This document shows, piece after piece, positions 43,553 through 56,600 of a stretch of 64,000 nt of DNA. This DNA is from Agrostemma githago. Taxonomy: Eukaryota; Streptophyta; Magnoliopsida; Caryophyllales; Caryophyllaceae. Both the position numbers and the translations under genes were made by a program. The notes under the pieces were generated by a model, which did no database searches, had not been told where the DNA came from, and saw nothing but the letters and a program-made list of their open reading frames with translations. Positions within the stretch are counted from its first letter, which is position 1; each line of letters begins with the position of its first letter. Location: positions 36,632,778-36,696,777 of the forward strand of contig OY288241.1 of NCBI GenBank assembly GCA_958450325.1. The letters run 5' to 3'.

Positions 43553-44701
43553 CAAAGTGATACGAAATCGAATGCAAATATTTATTCCAAGAGGAATTGG
43601 GCTAAGCTACCCGAAGTTTAAAATCTTTTAATTAATGAAATCGTAAAGTAAAGTTATTTTATAAAATAACGACGTCAAGTAACATTAGTAAACAAACTCG
43701 AAGGAAACAGGGTAACCAAAACATTTTCAAAACAAAAGTAAAACAATTTTTGCTTAAGAAATTTCATAATAATTCTTTTTATGATGAAACAAAATTCTGT
43801 TTGGAGGAATCAAAATTTATAGTTAGTAAAAATCAAACCAGTCGTCAAAAATTTTCAATAACAGATTCAAAAGTTCATCAACAATAAAACGGAAACTAAT
43901 TTCAAAATGTTAAAATTTCGGAAATGTTATCAAAGTAATTGTGAAAGTTTTCAAAAATGTTATCAAATTTGAACATACAAAATATTTTCGACAAAGTTAA
44001 AACGTTTTATGTCATAATCATATAGAAATCGAAGATTTTGGAAATGTGAAAGTCTTCATAAAATTCCGTTCGCTTGAAAAATCAAAATTTGAATCAATTT
44101 CTAAACACTTTGAAATAATTTGTTAAGGCATTTCGAAACAGGTCTAAACATGTGTTATCAACCAAAAATAAAACAAAAACGAAGTACACGGTTATGAAAT
44201 TTATAACTCAAGGTGTTAAAATTTCACGAAAACCCAAAATGCTAAATTGTTCAAAGTTTTTACAAAATGGGGAGTTTTAAAATTTGAAATTATGCTTCAA
44301 AATGTTAAAATTTCATGAAAATCAAAAATTTGTAGATTAGTCAAACTTTTCATAACACAAGTCTGGGGAAAATAATAAATGGATAAATAGAGTCAAAGTC
44401 AACGACAAATCGAAACAAAAGTTGTCAAACCCGATAAAGAAGTCGAAAGGGATTGGCTGAAGAAGAAGAAGCGGGATTCAAGAGACGCTAAGGGGAGGAC
44501 GAATTTGAGAGTCAAATAGAATTCTCAAGGATTGAAAAATTAAATTAACCATCTCGAGATTCCCGGTACGACTCCCACAACCCGGGTCCCTAATTTTCAT
44601 CAAATAACGTTAAGTCCAATATTAGGCAGTAGGTGGTACTACTCGGTCACTATCTCCAAAAATGTCTTACGTGACTATCCAATCGTTCAAGCGACACGAT
44701 A
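43553..44701 (-). other. Internal non-coding region of the non-autonomous element, left part
   Basis: AT-rich sequence with many TTCAAAATGTTAAAATTTC-like phrases and no ORF of note. It continues from 42094 across the LINE. Confidence 0.45.
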
Positions 44702-44706
44702 CTAAT

Positions 44707-46279
44707 TGATAAGTATGGTTTGTAGTGCCTATTTTGTAGGGTTTTGGTCCCATTTTCCTTGTAGAATCGCTCCTTGGGAGCGGTTTAGGGACTTCTTATG
44801 CTTCCTTTAGTTCGTTTCAGGTTCCCGAGACCGATTTGGAAGAGTTGGAGCGACTCCGACTCGATACATACGCATTTTGGAGCCAACGAGATGAAGGAAC
44901 GATGACTCGATGCTTTGGAATCGACCCCGAGACCTTGGGACCCAATCCCGAGCCTCCGAGACCCGATCCCGAGTCCCGAGAATTGATGAGAAGTCCATGT
45001 GAAGCAAGGAGGAACCCTAAAGATCATATTGGAAGCCTACAAGACCCATCCCGACCGGGAAGGATGCCATCCCGACCGGGATGAGGTGCACAAAAGAGGA
45101 TGCTCCTGTTTTGGGTCCATCCCGACCGGGACCAGCTCCTCCCGGCCGGGACCGACACCTTCCCGACCGGGACCACCTCCTCCCGGCCGGGAAGGGCACC
45201 TGGCAGCCGCGCCTTGTTTCTTCTTAATTCCCTTCCATTTGTAACCCTATAAATACTTACCTCTTGTATTGTTTATGCATCCTACATTAGTTTAGCCTCT
45301 CTTAAGCCTCTCTACAACATATAAACCCTAGATTTAGTTCCTCATATTAGTTTGAATCTCTCATTAATCCTTAGTTAATCTTAGTTAATCCTAGTTAATT
45401 AGTGCTTGTATTAAGAAGATACTTGAAGACTTCTCCAAGATTGACAACCTTGGGACTATTTGGGTTTCTCTTTTATGCAAGATATCATCTTTTCATCATC
45501 CTATTGTTGGTATAACTTTCTTTTCTCTTGTTTATTGTTATTGAATCAAGTTTGAATCTTTACTTAGTGTTTGTTGTTATTGATTGTTATTGCTCTTGAT
45601 GGTGAATGTTAGGGTTGTGATGTTGTGTTCTCTTCTTATTATTGTTAGTTTTTCTTTGATTATGAGTGAGTAGATTACTTGTGGGTTAGTAGGGGGATTA
45701 AGGGTAGATTATGGGTGATTAGGGTTTGATTAGGGGTGAAGGGTAAATCCTTATTGTTAGACACATTCTTGGCATACCATGTGTTTGTTGTAATGCTTGT
45801 TTGAGTTGTAGTGGCCATGCTTCTCATGCTAGTTTTCCTCTACTCATTGTTTGTCTAGTATGTGGACACCTTTGACCACCCAAGTCACCCTACTACACTT
45901 ATGAACCCGACCTAACCCACCTCTTTTCCATATTTGATTCATCTTGTTAGCTAGTCATCATTTCTTTAGGTTGTTAGTTAGTTGGATTATTAGCATTGTT
46001 TAGCATTTCTCTTAGTTTGCTAGTTGGCTTGTGTTTAGTTAGTATTTGATAGTCTAGTTCATCATAGCTCATCATTAGTCTACTTTCTTCTCCTCTCATC
46101 TTAATTCATCAATTATTAGCTCTTTGTGTTTGTTTGGTAGCATAGTCTTGTTTTAGGCCGATTCAGTCTAAACCTTGCAAAACCGTCTCCGTGGACACGA
46201 CCCGACTTACCCTAACTACCGTTAGGTGCTAGTTGGTTATTTAATTGGTGGCGGGATCTACGACAAATCCCTACCATCA
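44707..46279 (+). mobile_element. Athila-like solo LTR, TSD CTAAT
   Basis: 1,573 bp from TGATAAGTATGG to CCCTACCATCA, flanked by CTAAT (44702-44706, 46280-46284). It is a diverged relative of the LTRs at 18348 and 24477. It carries six TCCCGACCGGGA/TCCCGGCCGGGA near-palindromes at 45048-45195, in the opposite sense to those of the 18348 copy, and a CTATAAATACT TATA-like box near 45247. Confidence 0.9.
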
Positions 46280-46284
46280 CTAAT

Positions 46285-47994
46285 CCACAAATGCTTTAGA
46301 ATCAAATCCACAATTAAGATTCCAACAGTTAACAAAACATACCCAAACCCTTGATCGATAAGGCTCCTAATTTCAAAACTCATAAGGCTCAAACTCGAGG
46401 TATGCTCCAAATTTCTCGAGTAAGGAACATTAAACAAGGTCCACCAATATAACAATGCTTGGGCACAGAATCCTCAAAATGATTACCAACATGTTTATAA
46501 TGCCACAAGTAAAGAAGTTGGGGAAAGTATAACAAATCCTCAAATACGCTCAAACTTATAGGTAATGGCGCAAACACTCACATCTTCAAACACGTCATTG
46601 GGCTAAGGTTTCTAAAAATTCCACCGAATTTCATATTGTATTAGCGAAACCACCAAAATATTTATTAAATCAACGAAGCCACAATCTCGTTGGTCTAAGG
46701 TTATAACAGTCCCAATAAGATGATCCGTATTATAATATTCCTCAAAACAGCACAATTAAACCAAACTGTGATTGTGCAAGATAGTTCTCTTCTCTAGGGA
46801 CAACAACAATTTATCCCAAGTTAGATCACTCAACCCCAAAGTTCATAGGTTACAACCTTAAACGACGATCAAAGATCTAATCCTTAAGAAATACGGGTAA
46901 TCTATGTCAACCAAAATTTCTAACGACATTAATGAAAACCTTCAATGGTACCACAACACTCAGTCTAACACCTTAAACAATACTCTATGATCCCAAATAT
47001 TCACGATGCATCCATTAAATAAGCATTAGGTAAAGAATACAAAGTAATATTATCAGTTACCCTTAGTTTGGTTCTAGGTTAGGTACTAGGTATCCATCAA
47101 ATATGACATACTCTCTTACTACTCCCAAATATATCTAACTCTAAGTACCCCAAAATAATCAAGGTAACCAATAACCCAAGGTTCAGTGTCTAAAGTATCA
47201 TCCTAATTCCATCAAGCAACATTTTGCTATTCAAATAAATCCTCAAGAATTTCTTACTTGCTTAGAAAGTAGGGCAGACTCAAAATCCTCAAACCAGGTA
47301 ACAAGGGTTTACTAAACCTCAAACATCTATAACACGGGTTCACTAAGACAGAATCCGGTCTAACCAAAGAATCTCAAGAGAAAGATGGTAGAATAGAAGA
47401 ATAGAACAAGGATTCACCAAGAGAATGAAGATGAGAATATATAAGAGAAGAATTGGAAGAAATAGAGGAAGGAAGAAAAGAATTGATGATCCTATATTAC
47501 TAAGTTCTTGAACCAGAGGAGAATCATCAATCCTCCAGAGTTCACGAGGGAAGAAAAAGGATTACTTCATCTTCTTGTAGAGGAACGAGCACACAAGTCT
47601 TGGGTCGCTCCATCTGGATCTACTACTGCAACGTCACGGAACAAGGATCTACTCTTAATCATCTAACATGTAGTTTGAGCAAACTAAACCGGAGCTGAAA
47701 AGTCACCATCGACCTCTTTCTTGGGGCACAAAGTTGTCCACTCGATTCAGCAGGCATTGAGAGTGCTAAGCAGGTCTTGTCCCGATCTGGATCAGCATAT
47801 CAGCATCTTGTTCTTTCATCTTCTTCTCGATAAAAGAAACAAATATTCAATGCTAGTCATTGAGTTACAAGAACAAATAATCCTAACAGTTAAGTCCTTA
47901 TTTGTTTCTACCCATTTCTAATAATATTTTTATTTACTGTTTGAATCATTTACTAGTATTTTTCCTAATTTCAGGTGTAAGCGTTGGGAGGAGT
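46285..47994 (-). other. Internal non-coding region of the non-autonomous element, right part
   Basis: The 5' leader side of the element, next to its primer-binding site. There is no gag frame. The plus ORF at 47721-47921 has no recognisable domain. Confidence 0.45.
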
Positions 47995-48009
47995 GATGCT
48001 CTGATACCA
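47995..48009 (-). other. Primer-binding site, initiator methionine tRNA type
   Basis: The minus strand reads TGGTATCAGAGCATC two bases after the LTR terminus GGGGATTACA. It is the standard complement of initiator tRNA-Met used by many plant elements. Confidence 0.75.
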
Positions 48010-48973
48010 ACTGTAATCCCCTAGGAATTCTAATGCAATACAGTGGCGGAAACACTGTAGAAGTGGGATTATAACACACTGTAGCTATGTCTTGATTAAA
48101 TAAAAATGGTAAGTCAATACATAAGCCATAAAATAAAAAAGGCTACAAAATAAAATTAAAAAAATAAAATCCATAAAAAGGGTTTTTAACAATCCATAAT
48201 ACAGTGATCTCATTAAAACAAGTAGGATCCATAACTGCTCACTAGCCCACCCGAAGGGAAACACATACACCTGCCATGTTAAAACATAACAACCACAATC
48301 AGTGGGGAGCAACGTCAACTTTCTCCCAGCCGCATAACATGATTTTAAAACTGTAATTACTATTATAGAAAAAATAGTAAAAACGGAAAACAGTAAAATA
48401 TTATAATGAAAATAAGTTTTCAGTGAAAAACTTCACGTATCGAAACAATATAATAAAAATGAGTTTTCCGGAGAAAACGTAAAACATTTGCCAACCTGCA
48501 AATCAAAATTATATCGATAGTAATAAAAATATTCAAAATGATGTTATGGATAGGAGTAGTGATGAATGCTAGACTTTCACTAGGAGAATACTAAAAACTA
48601 GCTTCGAGAACTTAGTTCAAACAAATCAAACTTCGGTCTCTAACTAGGCTACTCAACCATAATAGAGCGGCGACATATAAATGCGTGGCCCTAGTTTAAG
48701 ATAATGCACACCCCTCCTGGGATTACCTGTCACCCAGTTCAACTTATGACGACGACTTACTGCGAGGCCTAAGCTTAAGGTCAAAATGTACAAAACTCCC
48801 GGGATACCTGTCACCCGGTTCAACAACCAATGTACCGATTCCTGATACACTAGCCTTATAGTTGATGGCAAAACCGTAAACCCTAGAATATATTACTCTA
48901 GCCTCACTGTGGACATGACATAGGTCCACCCCGACGCGGCCACGCGCGGGTTTGGACCTATGTCATGTCCACA

Positions 48974-51334
48974 ATTTGGCGACTCCGCTGGGGATCAATT
49001 GATGTGTCACCTACCATCGGCATCCTCAGGGTGAGACTCGAAAAGAAATCGTTCGAATAGTAATGTACACGTTTTAGTTCAATGGTTCATGCATAACCCA
49101 ATTCTTTCCCGGGCCGGTTACTTGTGACCGACGTCCCACTATACCGCGGTGCATTCCTAAATGGGTGCACTAAAGACTTCGATGGCGGAACTCGCATGGG
49201 TTTTACGGCAGGTTCTAAGACCAACTCGGCTTAGGAAGACCGTCCTGATTTGCGAGAAAGCTATCGTCGTTGGTATAGACCCTATTCGACCGACCGAGAC
49301 TTAGATTAAGAGCATACATGGTGTCATTATACTGTTTCCATGACTACATGCTACTTGATTTACTTGTCTTCTTTTTCAAAAACCGTCATTTTCAAAAACC
49401 TGCATCTTTTCAAACCCATCTATTTTTCAAAACCCGGAAAGCTACCAAATTTAGGACTTATGATTTTGACTCAAAATAGCCTATTTTTAGCCGGTATGCT
49501 GTCCAAACTTTCCAAAAAAATTAGAAATCTCGACCCGGTAACTTTTTTTTTCGATTTTTCAAAAAAATCGGGCCTTCCAATCCGACCTTGCTCGGTTTTC
49601 AAATCCAAATTCCCTTTTCAAAACTTTCCTCTTCTTAGGACTTCCCGTATTTAGTAGTGTCGGGTCTTGTCATAAGTTGTTAGTTTCTATAGCGTCGAAA
49701 CTCCGTTGATCCTATATCACGAGTTTCTTCCCCATCTCAGTCCGCCTTATTTGTCGAGGCACGACCCACCTGCGTAGGACGAACTCCTACAAAGGGAAGC
49801 CCGTTTACACATTCCAGTCCAAAGTCTAGGGAGTATCTCACGTGGACCTTCCTTCGAGCGGGACTCGGTCCACAGAGCCAAATCCTAAGGGAGGCCCACC
49901 TTTCACGAGTCACCCGTCTAGGTGTCTTTTCCGAGTCATTTCCTTTTCAGGCTTTTCCTCACTCGGGGGCCACCCTTCAGCAGAGCGATCAACCACAGTT
50001 GCTCTAAGGGTCATGGCTTAAACGTGTTGTCTCACGTATCCCACTTTCGAGTCACCTAGGTGTCACACCATCTGAGTCCTATCAGATTCTTTAGCCTCAC
50101 TCGGGGGCCATCCCCCAACCGAGCAGTCAACCACGGTCATCCTAAGGGCACCCCACGTTCATCATATACTGGCGTCCTTATGATGCCTTCTTCGAGTCGT
50201 ACCTATGCTACAAATACTCGAGTCATCTAGGGTTAGGTCACCACGGTTGGTCCGAGCACGCGACGCGGTCAAACACGGTTGCCCCATTTTCGGACTTGCC
50301 CTCATACACCGTCCGAGTCTCATGGTCGAGTCCAAGCCAGGGTCGTTACCTCGTCTAGATCAACGTTCGAGTATCCCGGTCCAAGAGTCTTTGTCGACCC
50401 GTCACCCCGGGCCGTGTCTAGTTTGACTCCCTCACTTGCACTTGCGCAAAGCCGAGTTTAGGCGAGTCGTGACACCCGTCGTTCTCTCCAATCAAAGACC
50501 TTACCAAAAAAAACAAAAAACAACCAACCGAGCATCCGAGTCCGGATTTGATTCGAGTCTAAGTCTGAGTTCGAGTCTAGGATACCCTACATCCTCATTT
50601 CCAAATCAGAATCAGAGTCAATTGTATTCTGTCCTCTTTTTCAAATTCAATAAAATCAGCCTTTCTATTTCTCATATATACTTTCTTTATGTGTTTCCGA
50701 GAACATGATGAACACCATCATACACTGTGAGCACATGCACGTGACTATTATAGGCACATCTATAATGACTGCAGGAAACCGAGCCCGTGTTTTCCTTTTA
50801 CCTATTCCATGTCTGGTATAGAAAACCACATAACTACCCGTAGCAGGAGCATATCGAATCCTATGACAAATCTGGGTAGTCTTCTAGTTTGGGTTCAAGA
50901 CGGGAGGCAAGCCCACTTCCCACAATAAACACCCATCCAATAAGACTAGTCAGTCCCTACCTTAGGTGTTAGTCTGACCGACAAAAAAAAAAGCTGGACA
51001 AAAAAATCAAAAGTCCAAGAGAAGTCTTTTTAGGAAAAGTCCAAAAAATAAAAAAAAACAGACACACCCAAGACTTTTTAGGAGAAGTCACCGCGCTATT
51101 CCAAGATGGGATGTGTCTGTAAACAGACACACCCAAGACTTTTTAGGAAAAGTCCCTGCGACATTGTTGACATCTACCCATGTATGATTTCTATGTTATG
51201 GCTGGCGAGCCCTTCACGCAAGTCTAATGGACTCTAAACGACCCGATCGGAAGTCTGCCAAGTCTTAATCCTCGGTTGGCCTGGTAGCTACTCTGACTTT
51301 CGCCTTGTCCAAGCCTCAGTCAGAGTGGGGGCTC
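48974..51334 (+). other. LARD1 internal region, deleted copy
   Basis: Primer-binding site at about 48977-48994. It is collinear with 7022-11131 but lacks about 1.75 kb, joining the equivalents of roughly 9020 and 10800 at AAGTCCAAGAGAAGTC. Non-coding. About two hairpin repeat units remain near 51040-51165. Confidence 0.8.
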
Positions 51335-53625
51335 TGTAGACACCCACATTTTGACCGCCAGGTGTCTATAATAGTTCCCGCCAAACACCCGATGATGATC
51401 GGACGCAAACATGCTTTGATGGACTCGGATATGGGCTCGAAATCATGGACATTTGGCTTGGGCTTATTACGGAGTACAAATCTTACAAAACAAACCTCAA
51501 ATCCAGGCCCAGTGGGTCGTTTCGAGTCAAATGAGACTAATTTGGGTCGATTCCGACACCAGGGGTAAAACTGTCTTTTAGCGACCGAGTCAAAACCCGG
51601 TCAAAAATATTCTCGAGACACACGAGTCAGCCGTGACACCTCACGTGGCTGATTCGGTCTCAAACACCACAAAAAATCAGCTTCAAAAAATATTAAACAA
51701 ATCCGTTTAAGGATAGAATTCGATCTCAAGTAGGAATTCTATCCGAAAACCGAATCAATTACCGGCCGAGCATCAAAATACTCGGCCAACTCCCCCCAAC
51801 CAGCCAAGATTCCTTGCTTCCTCCCCAAGCAACAGACTTCTCGTTCCTTTCAAACTCTCGCGTTTCCTATACAAATCGGTATTTCTTGTTGTCTAAGCAA
51901 GATACCTCTCCTAAACCTCTTCGCCTATAAATAGGACCCTCTGTTCAACACAATTCAGGCAGAAACTATCCATCAATAGGCGATCAATTATTCCCATACA
52001 TGAAATATACATCTATCATACATCCTCGACATCTAGCAAAAAAAATAATCTCGACATACATCCAAAGAAGCACCGAAATACTGTCAAAATACCGACGAAA
52101 CCCGACCCCACCATCCGGCCGAATCCGTCACCTCACACATAAAAAACGCACCATCCTAAACTCATCCACATCATCTCGACGCTCCCGTGCCTAAGCCACC
52201 GTCCGACGAGCTCTATACCGAGAAAGCAAAGCATGTAGGTTGAGGGTGTAAATCAAACCCGACTCTTTCCCTTTTCTCTTCCTTCTCCACGTTTTTTCTT
52301 CTTTCTTTTCGTTGCGTTGTCGGTCGTTTCGTATTTTTAATATGGGTCGTTCGTCACATATTTTTTTATTATTTCTAATAATCGGTACTTCAAAAAACTA
52401 TTTCTTTTTATATAACGTTCTTAAAATACGATATTGATTTTCTAATCAAATATCGTATCCAACAAGAACTAAATTAATTAAAACTCGTTGATGCAAAAAA
52501 TCGTTACATCTTTTTTAAACCAAATTCGACGATTTTACGCGGAGAGAATTAACATCTTTTTTTCTCTTTTCGTTCAAATTTCTTTTTTTTCTTCTTTTCG
52601 TTCAAAGCAAACTTTTCTTTTTTCAAAACCTTTTCTAAAAACCTTCCGACTATTTGATATCGATTTCATAATCGAATATCGAATACGACGAATATCGAAA
52701 ACATAAATCGAGTATAAATTAATCCATATTTGTACGCGACTTATCAAAATTATCAATTTTCGAAAACCGAATCCGAGACAGTCACCCGCGCGAGTCGCGC
52801 CCTTCCCGGGCGAGTCGCGCGGACTGCTGTAAACCGCGGCCTGTTTTCTCGTTCTTTTCGATTTTTTCCAGCATTGTTTTCTAACATAAAACAGCGGTTT
52901 TCTCGGTATATTTTCAGATTTCGACAAGTATTTTTCGCGCGTCATAAAATCATTTCCAAAATCATGCATATTATCGTATTTACATCTTTATTCGATTTAT
53001 TCAACCGTTACTAACTCGTTTGCTCCTTGTTTGTAGCGATTTATTTTTATTTCTTTGTTTTATTAGACTAAAACGAACTTTACATGCTAAAATAACTTTG
53101 ACGTTATTAGTTTAACATGCATTAAACGACTTAGCAACCCATTTATTGTTTTTTCTCTCACATGTCTAGGGAAAATAATCTTTGCATATCATTCAACCGT
53201 CGAACTAACGCGTGTACACAAAAAACGAACGATATCTTAGTAAAGGCCGCTAAGTGCGGGCGGGGTTGGGTGTTCTTAGTGAACTTCCCAACACGTACCC
53301 TCACCCCTTACTCAGAACCATGGTTTCCGGATGTCCGAATCCATTGGCAACGAGAGTCATTCAATACACGGTATCCGATAATGTCGGTATCGGTATCGTA
53401 ATGCAAAGGGACGAGCCCAATAAACTCTCACATCGGAAATGGGCCGTATTTTGTATACGGCCCACTACGACATAGAGCGGGTTCGAACGGGCCCGAACTC
53501 CCACAAAGTTCGGTGGCGACTCCTACTTCGATTTAAATTTCAATTTGACCATCCCATATGGAGATTCATTCGCCTCCCCAAACCCGCGCGTGGCCGCGTC
53601 GGGGTGGACCTATGTCATGTCCACA
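51335..53625 (+). repeat. Complete LARD1 LTR
   Basis: 2,291 bp from TGTAGACACCC to ATGTCCACA, preceded by GAGTGGGGGCTC. It contains the segment absent from the LTR at 4977. Confidence 0.9.
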
Positions 53626-56600
53626 ATTTTTTCGATATTTTTGATATTCGTCGTATTCGATATTCGATTATGAAATCGATATTGAATAATCGGAATGATT
53701 TTAGAAAAGGTTTTGAAAAAAAGTTTGTTTTGAACGAAAAGTAAAAAAAAAAGGATTTTGAAAGAAAAAGATGTTAATTCTCTCCGCGCATAAAATCATC
53801 GAATTTTGTTTAAAAAGATGTAACGATTTTATTAGCGTCAACGAGAATTAATTAATTTTGTTCTTGTTAGATACGATATTCGATTAGAGAATCGATATCA
53901 TATTTTAAGAACGTTATAAAAAATAGTTTTTTTTTGTAGTATCGATTATTAGAAATAAAAAATATACGAAGAACGACCCATATTAAAATACGAAACGACC
54001 GACGACACGAAGAAAAAGAAAAAAACGTGGAGAAGGAAGAGAAAAGGGGAAAGAGTCGGGTTTGATTCACCCTCAACCTACATGCTTTGCTTTCTTGGTA
54101 TAGAGCTCGTCGGACGGTGGCTTAGGCACGGGAGCGTCGAGATGATGTGGATGAGTTTAGGATGGTGCGTTTTTTTTATGTGTGAGGTGACGGATTTGGC
54201 CGGATGGTGGGGTCGGGTTTCGTCGGTATTTTGACAGTATTTCGGTGCTTCTTTGGATGTATGTCGAGATTATTTTTTTTGCTAGATGTCGAGGATGTAT
54301 GATAGATGTATATTTCATGTATGGGAATAATTGATCGCCTATTGATGGATAGTTTCTGCCTGAATTGTGTTGAACAGAGGGTCCTATTTATAGGCGAAGA
54401 GGTTTAGGAGAGGTATCTTGCTTAGACAACAAGAAATACCGATTTGTATAGGAAACGCGAGAGTTTGAAAGGAACGAGAAGTCCGTTGCTTGGGGAGGAA
54501 GCAAGGAATCTCGGCTGGTTGGGGGGAGTTGGCCGAGTATTTTGATGCTCGGTCGGTAATTGATTCGGTTTTCGGATAGAATTCCTACTTGAGATCGAAT
54601 TCTATCCTTAAACGGATTTGTTTAATATTTTTTGAAGCTGATTTTTTGTGGTGTTTGAGACCGAATCAGCCACGTGAGGTGTCACGGCTGACTCGTGCGT
54701 CTCGAGAATATTTTTGACCGGGTTTTGACTTGGTCGCTAAAAGACGGTTTTACCCCTGGTGTCGGAATCGACCCAAATTAGTCTCATTTGACTCGAAACG
54801 ACCCACTGGGCCTGGATTTGAGGTTGGTTTTGTAAGATTTGTACTCCGTAATAAGCCCAAGCCAAATGTCCATGATTTCGAGCCCATATCCTAGTCCATC
54901 AAAGCATGTTTGCGTCCGATCATCATCGGGTGTTTGGCGGGAACTATTATAGACACCTGGCGGTCAAAATGTGGGTGTCTACACTCACACTTGTCCTTAT
55001 TCCATAACTCCAAAATAAAGCCATTATCGATATTCAAAAGATATAAACATTATAAATAATATGGAGAGAAAATGAGTAACCATTATATTCTAAAAGAGAA
55101 AACTTTCTATTTTTAGAAACTTTAAAAAAATAGAATCATATCAAAATAGTGAAAATATTAGTTTATACTAATTCAACATTTTAGTAAACGATATAGATTT
55201 ATAAAACTAATACTTTTGGCCTTAACGATATTAATTTCTAAAACGATAACAATTGGGTTTATGAAATTATTAAAATATCGTACAAGTGTTAGGAAATGAT
55301 TAAAAATGTCTTAAGCATTTTAATACTACTAATCAGGGTGTTTTCAAAATTTATAAAGCTAAAATTCCCTAATTATTATTAGTTTCGTCAATAAAATTAT
55401 AAATAGGATTTTACGGCAAATATCAAATTAAATATTTGAACGTCTTTATTTAATTAAACCAACAAATATATTTAGAGTATGTTAAGGGATGATTTAACTC
55501 TTAAAGTTTCAGATTTAAATATTTTCAAAATAGCTGGAAAAATAAATCTTTTAGGTAAGACGACGCATTTTAACGATAAATCGTAATTTGTCCAAAAATA
55601 AATACTTATTAAATAAGGGCTTTAATAAATAGTACAAAAATTACATAAAATATCTAAAATATATTTATGGACATTCTGTCTAGAAAAGAAAATTTTCCAG
55701 AATACTTAGACTCGGTTTTTAAAGGGTTTTCTCGTTAATCGTCTAATTGCGACAATAACGATTAATAAAAATAGTAATTACAAAACGATTTAAGTATTAA
55801 TGTCCAAATATTATTATTAAACTTAAAAATCATCATTTTCCAGAATATAATATTTTTTACAGATTTTCCAAAGTTCCAGATTTACCAAATTTCAATAAAA
55901 CCGTCATTTAGAACCCGTTTTCACAATTAACGATTCCATTAATAAAACTTATCGTTCTAACATTTTATTAAAGCACTAAAAATCGTAAAATTACATTTTA
56001 TTATGAAATCATCAAAATCATATTTTTTTCCAGATTTAATCAAAGGACCAGAAATCGAGAATTTAAACGACAAACGCGGTTTTAACGATAAACGATGATT
56101 TAAAGTGATTAATTAATTCATCCACTTAACAATTCCGAAAAATTATGAAAAACATTAGAAAATTCTATTTTACCAGAAAATTTCACCACGTCAAAAATCA
56201 GATTAAAATAAAATTTTTAAGTACTAGAACTAAAAATCGGTTTTTAATCGTTTTTTTTCCGATAACGGTAATAATTCAATAATCGATATCAAAAATATCA
56301 GAAAAATACCAAATTATTAAAAATCATCAACAATCTCATTTTTATAGAATAAAATCATATATTACCAAGTTTAGGCCGAATATTACGATTTTACAAATTA
56401 ATATGACAATTTAATTGTTAATCTCGTAAAAGCGATAAAACTTACCGAAACATGCAAATTTTCAACTTTCAAAATTTTTCCAGATTATATGACATACATA
56501 TATTGTCAAAAATAAAATATAAAAATATACATGCAATTACACAAATAAAATCATGAAATACCGAGTAACATCGACGTTACCTCTAATCCAAATCCGAAAT

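Larger units (their letters stand above)
48908..54983. mobile_element. LARD1 composite: plus copy inside a minus LTR, TSD CTCAC
   Basis: The outer ends are those of a minus-oriented LARD1 LTR (TGTGGACATG at 48908, GTGTCTACA ending 54983) with CTCAC on both sides (48903-48907, 54984-54988). Inside, from 48956, sequence is plus-oriented: the last 18 bp of an LTR, primer-binding site, 2.36-kb internal region, polypurine tract and a complete LTR to 53625. At 53626 the minus LTR resumes. The simplest reading is a plus copy inserted into a minus LTR, followed by a deletion on the left. Confidence 0.8.
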
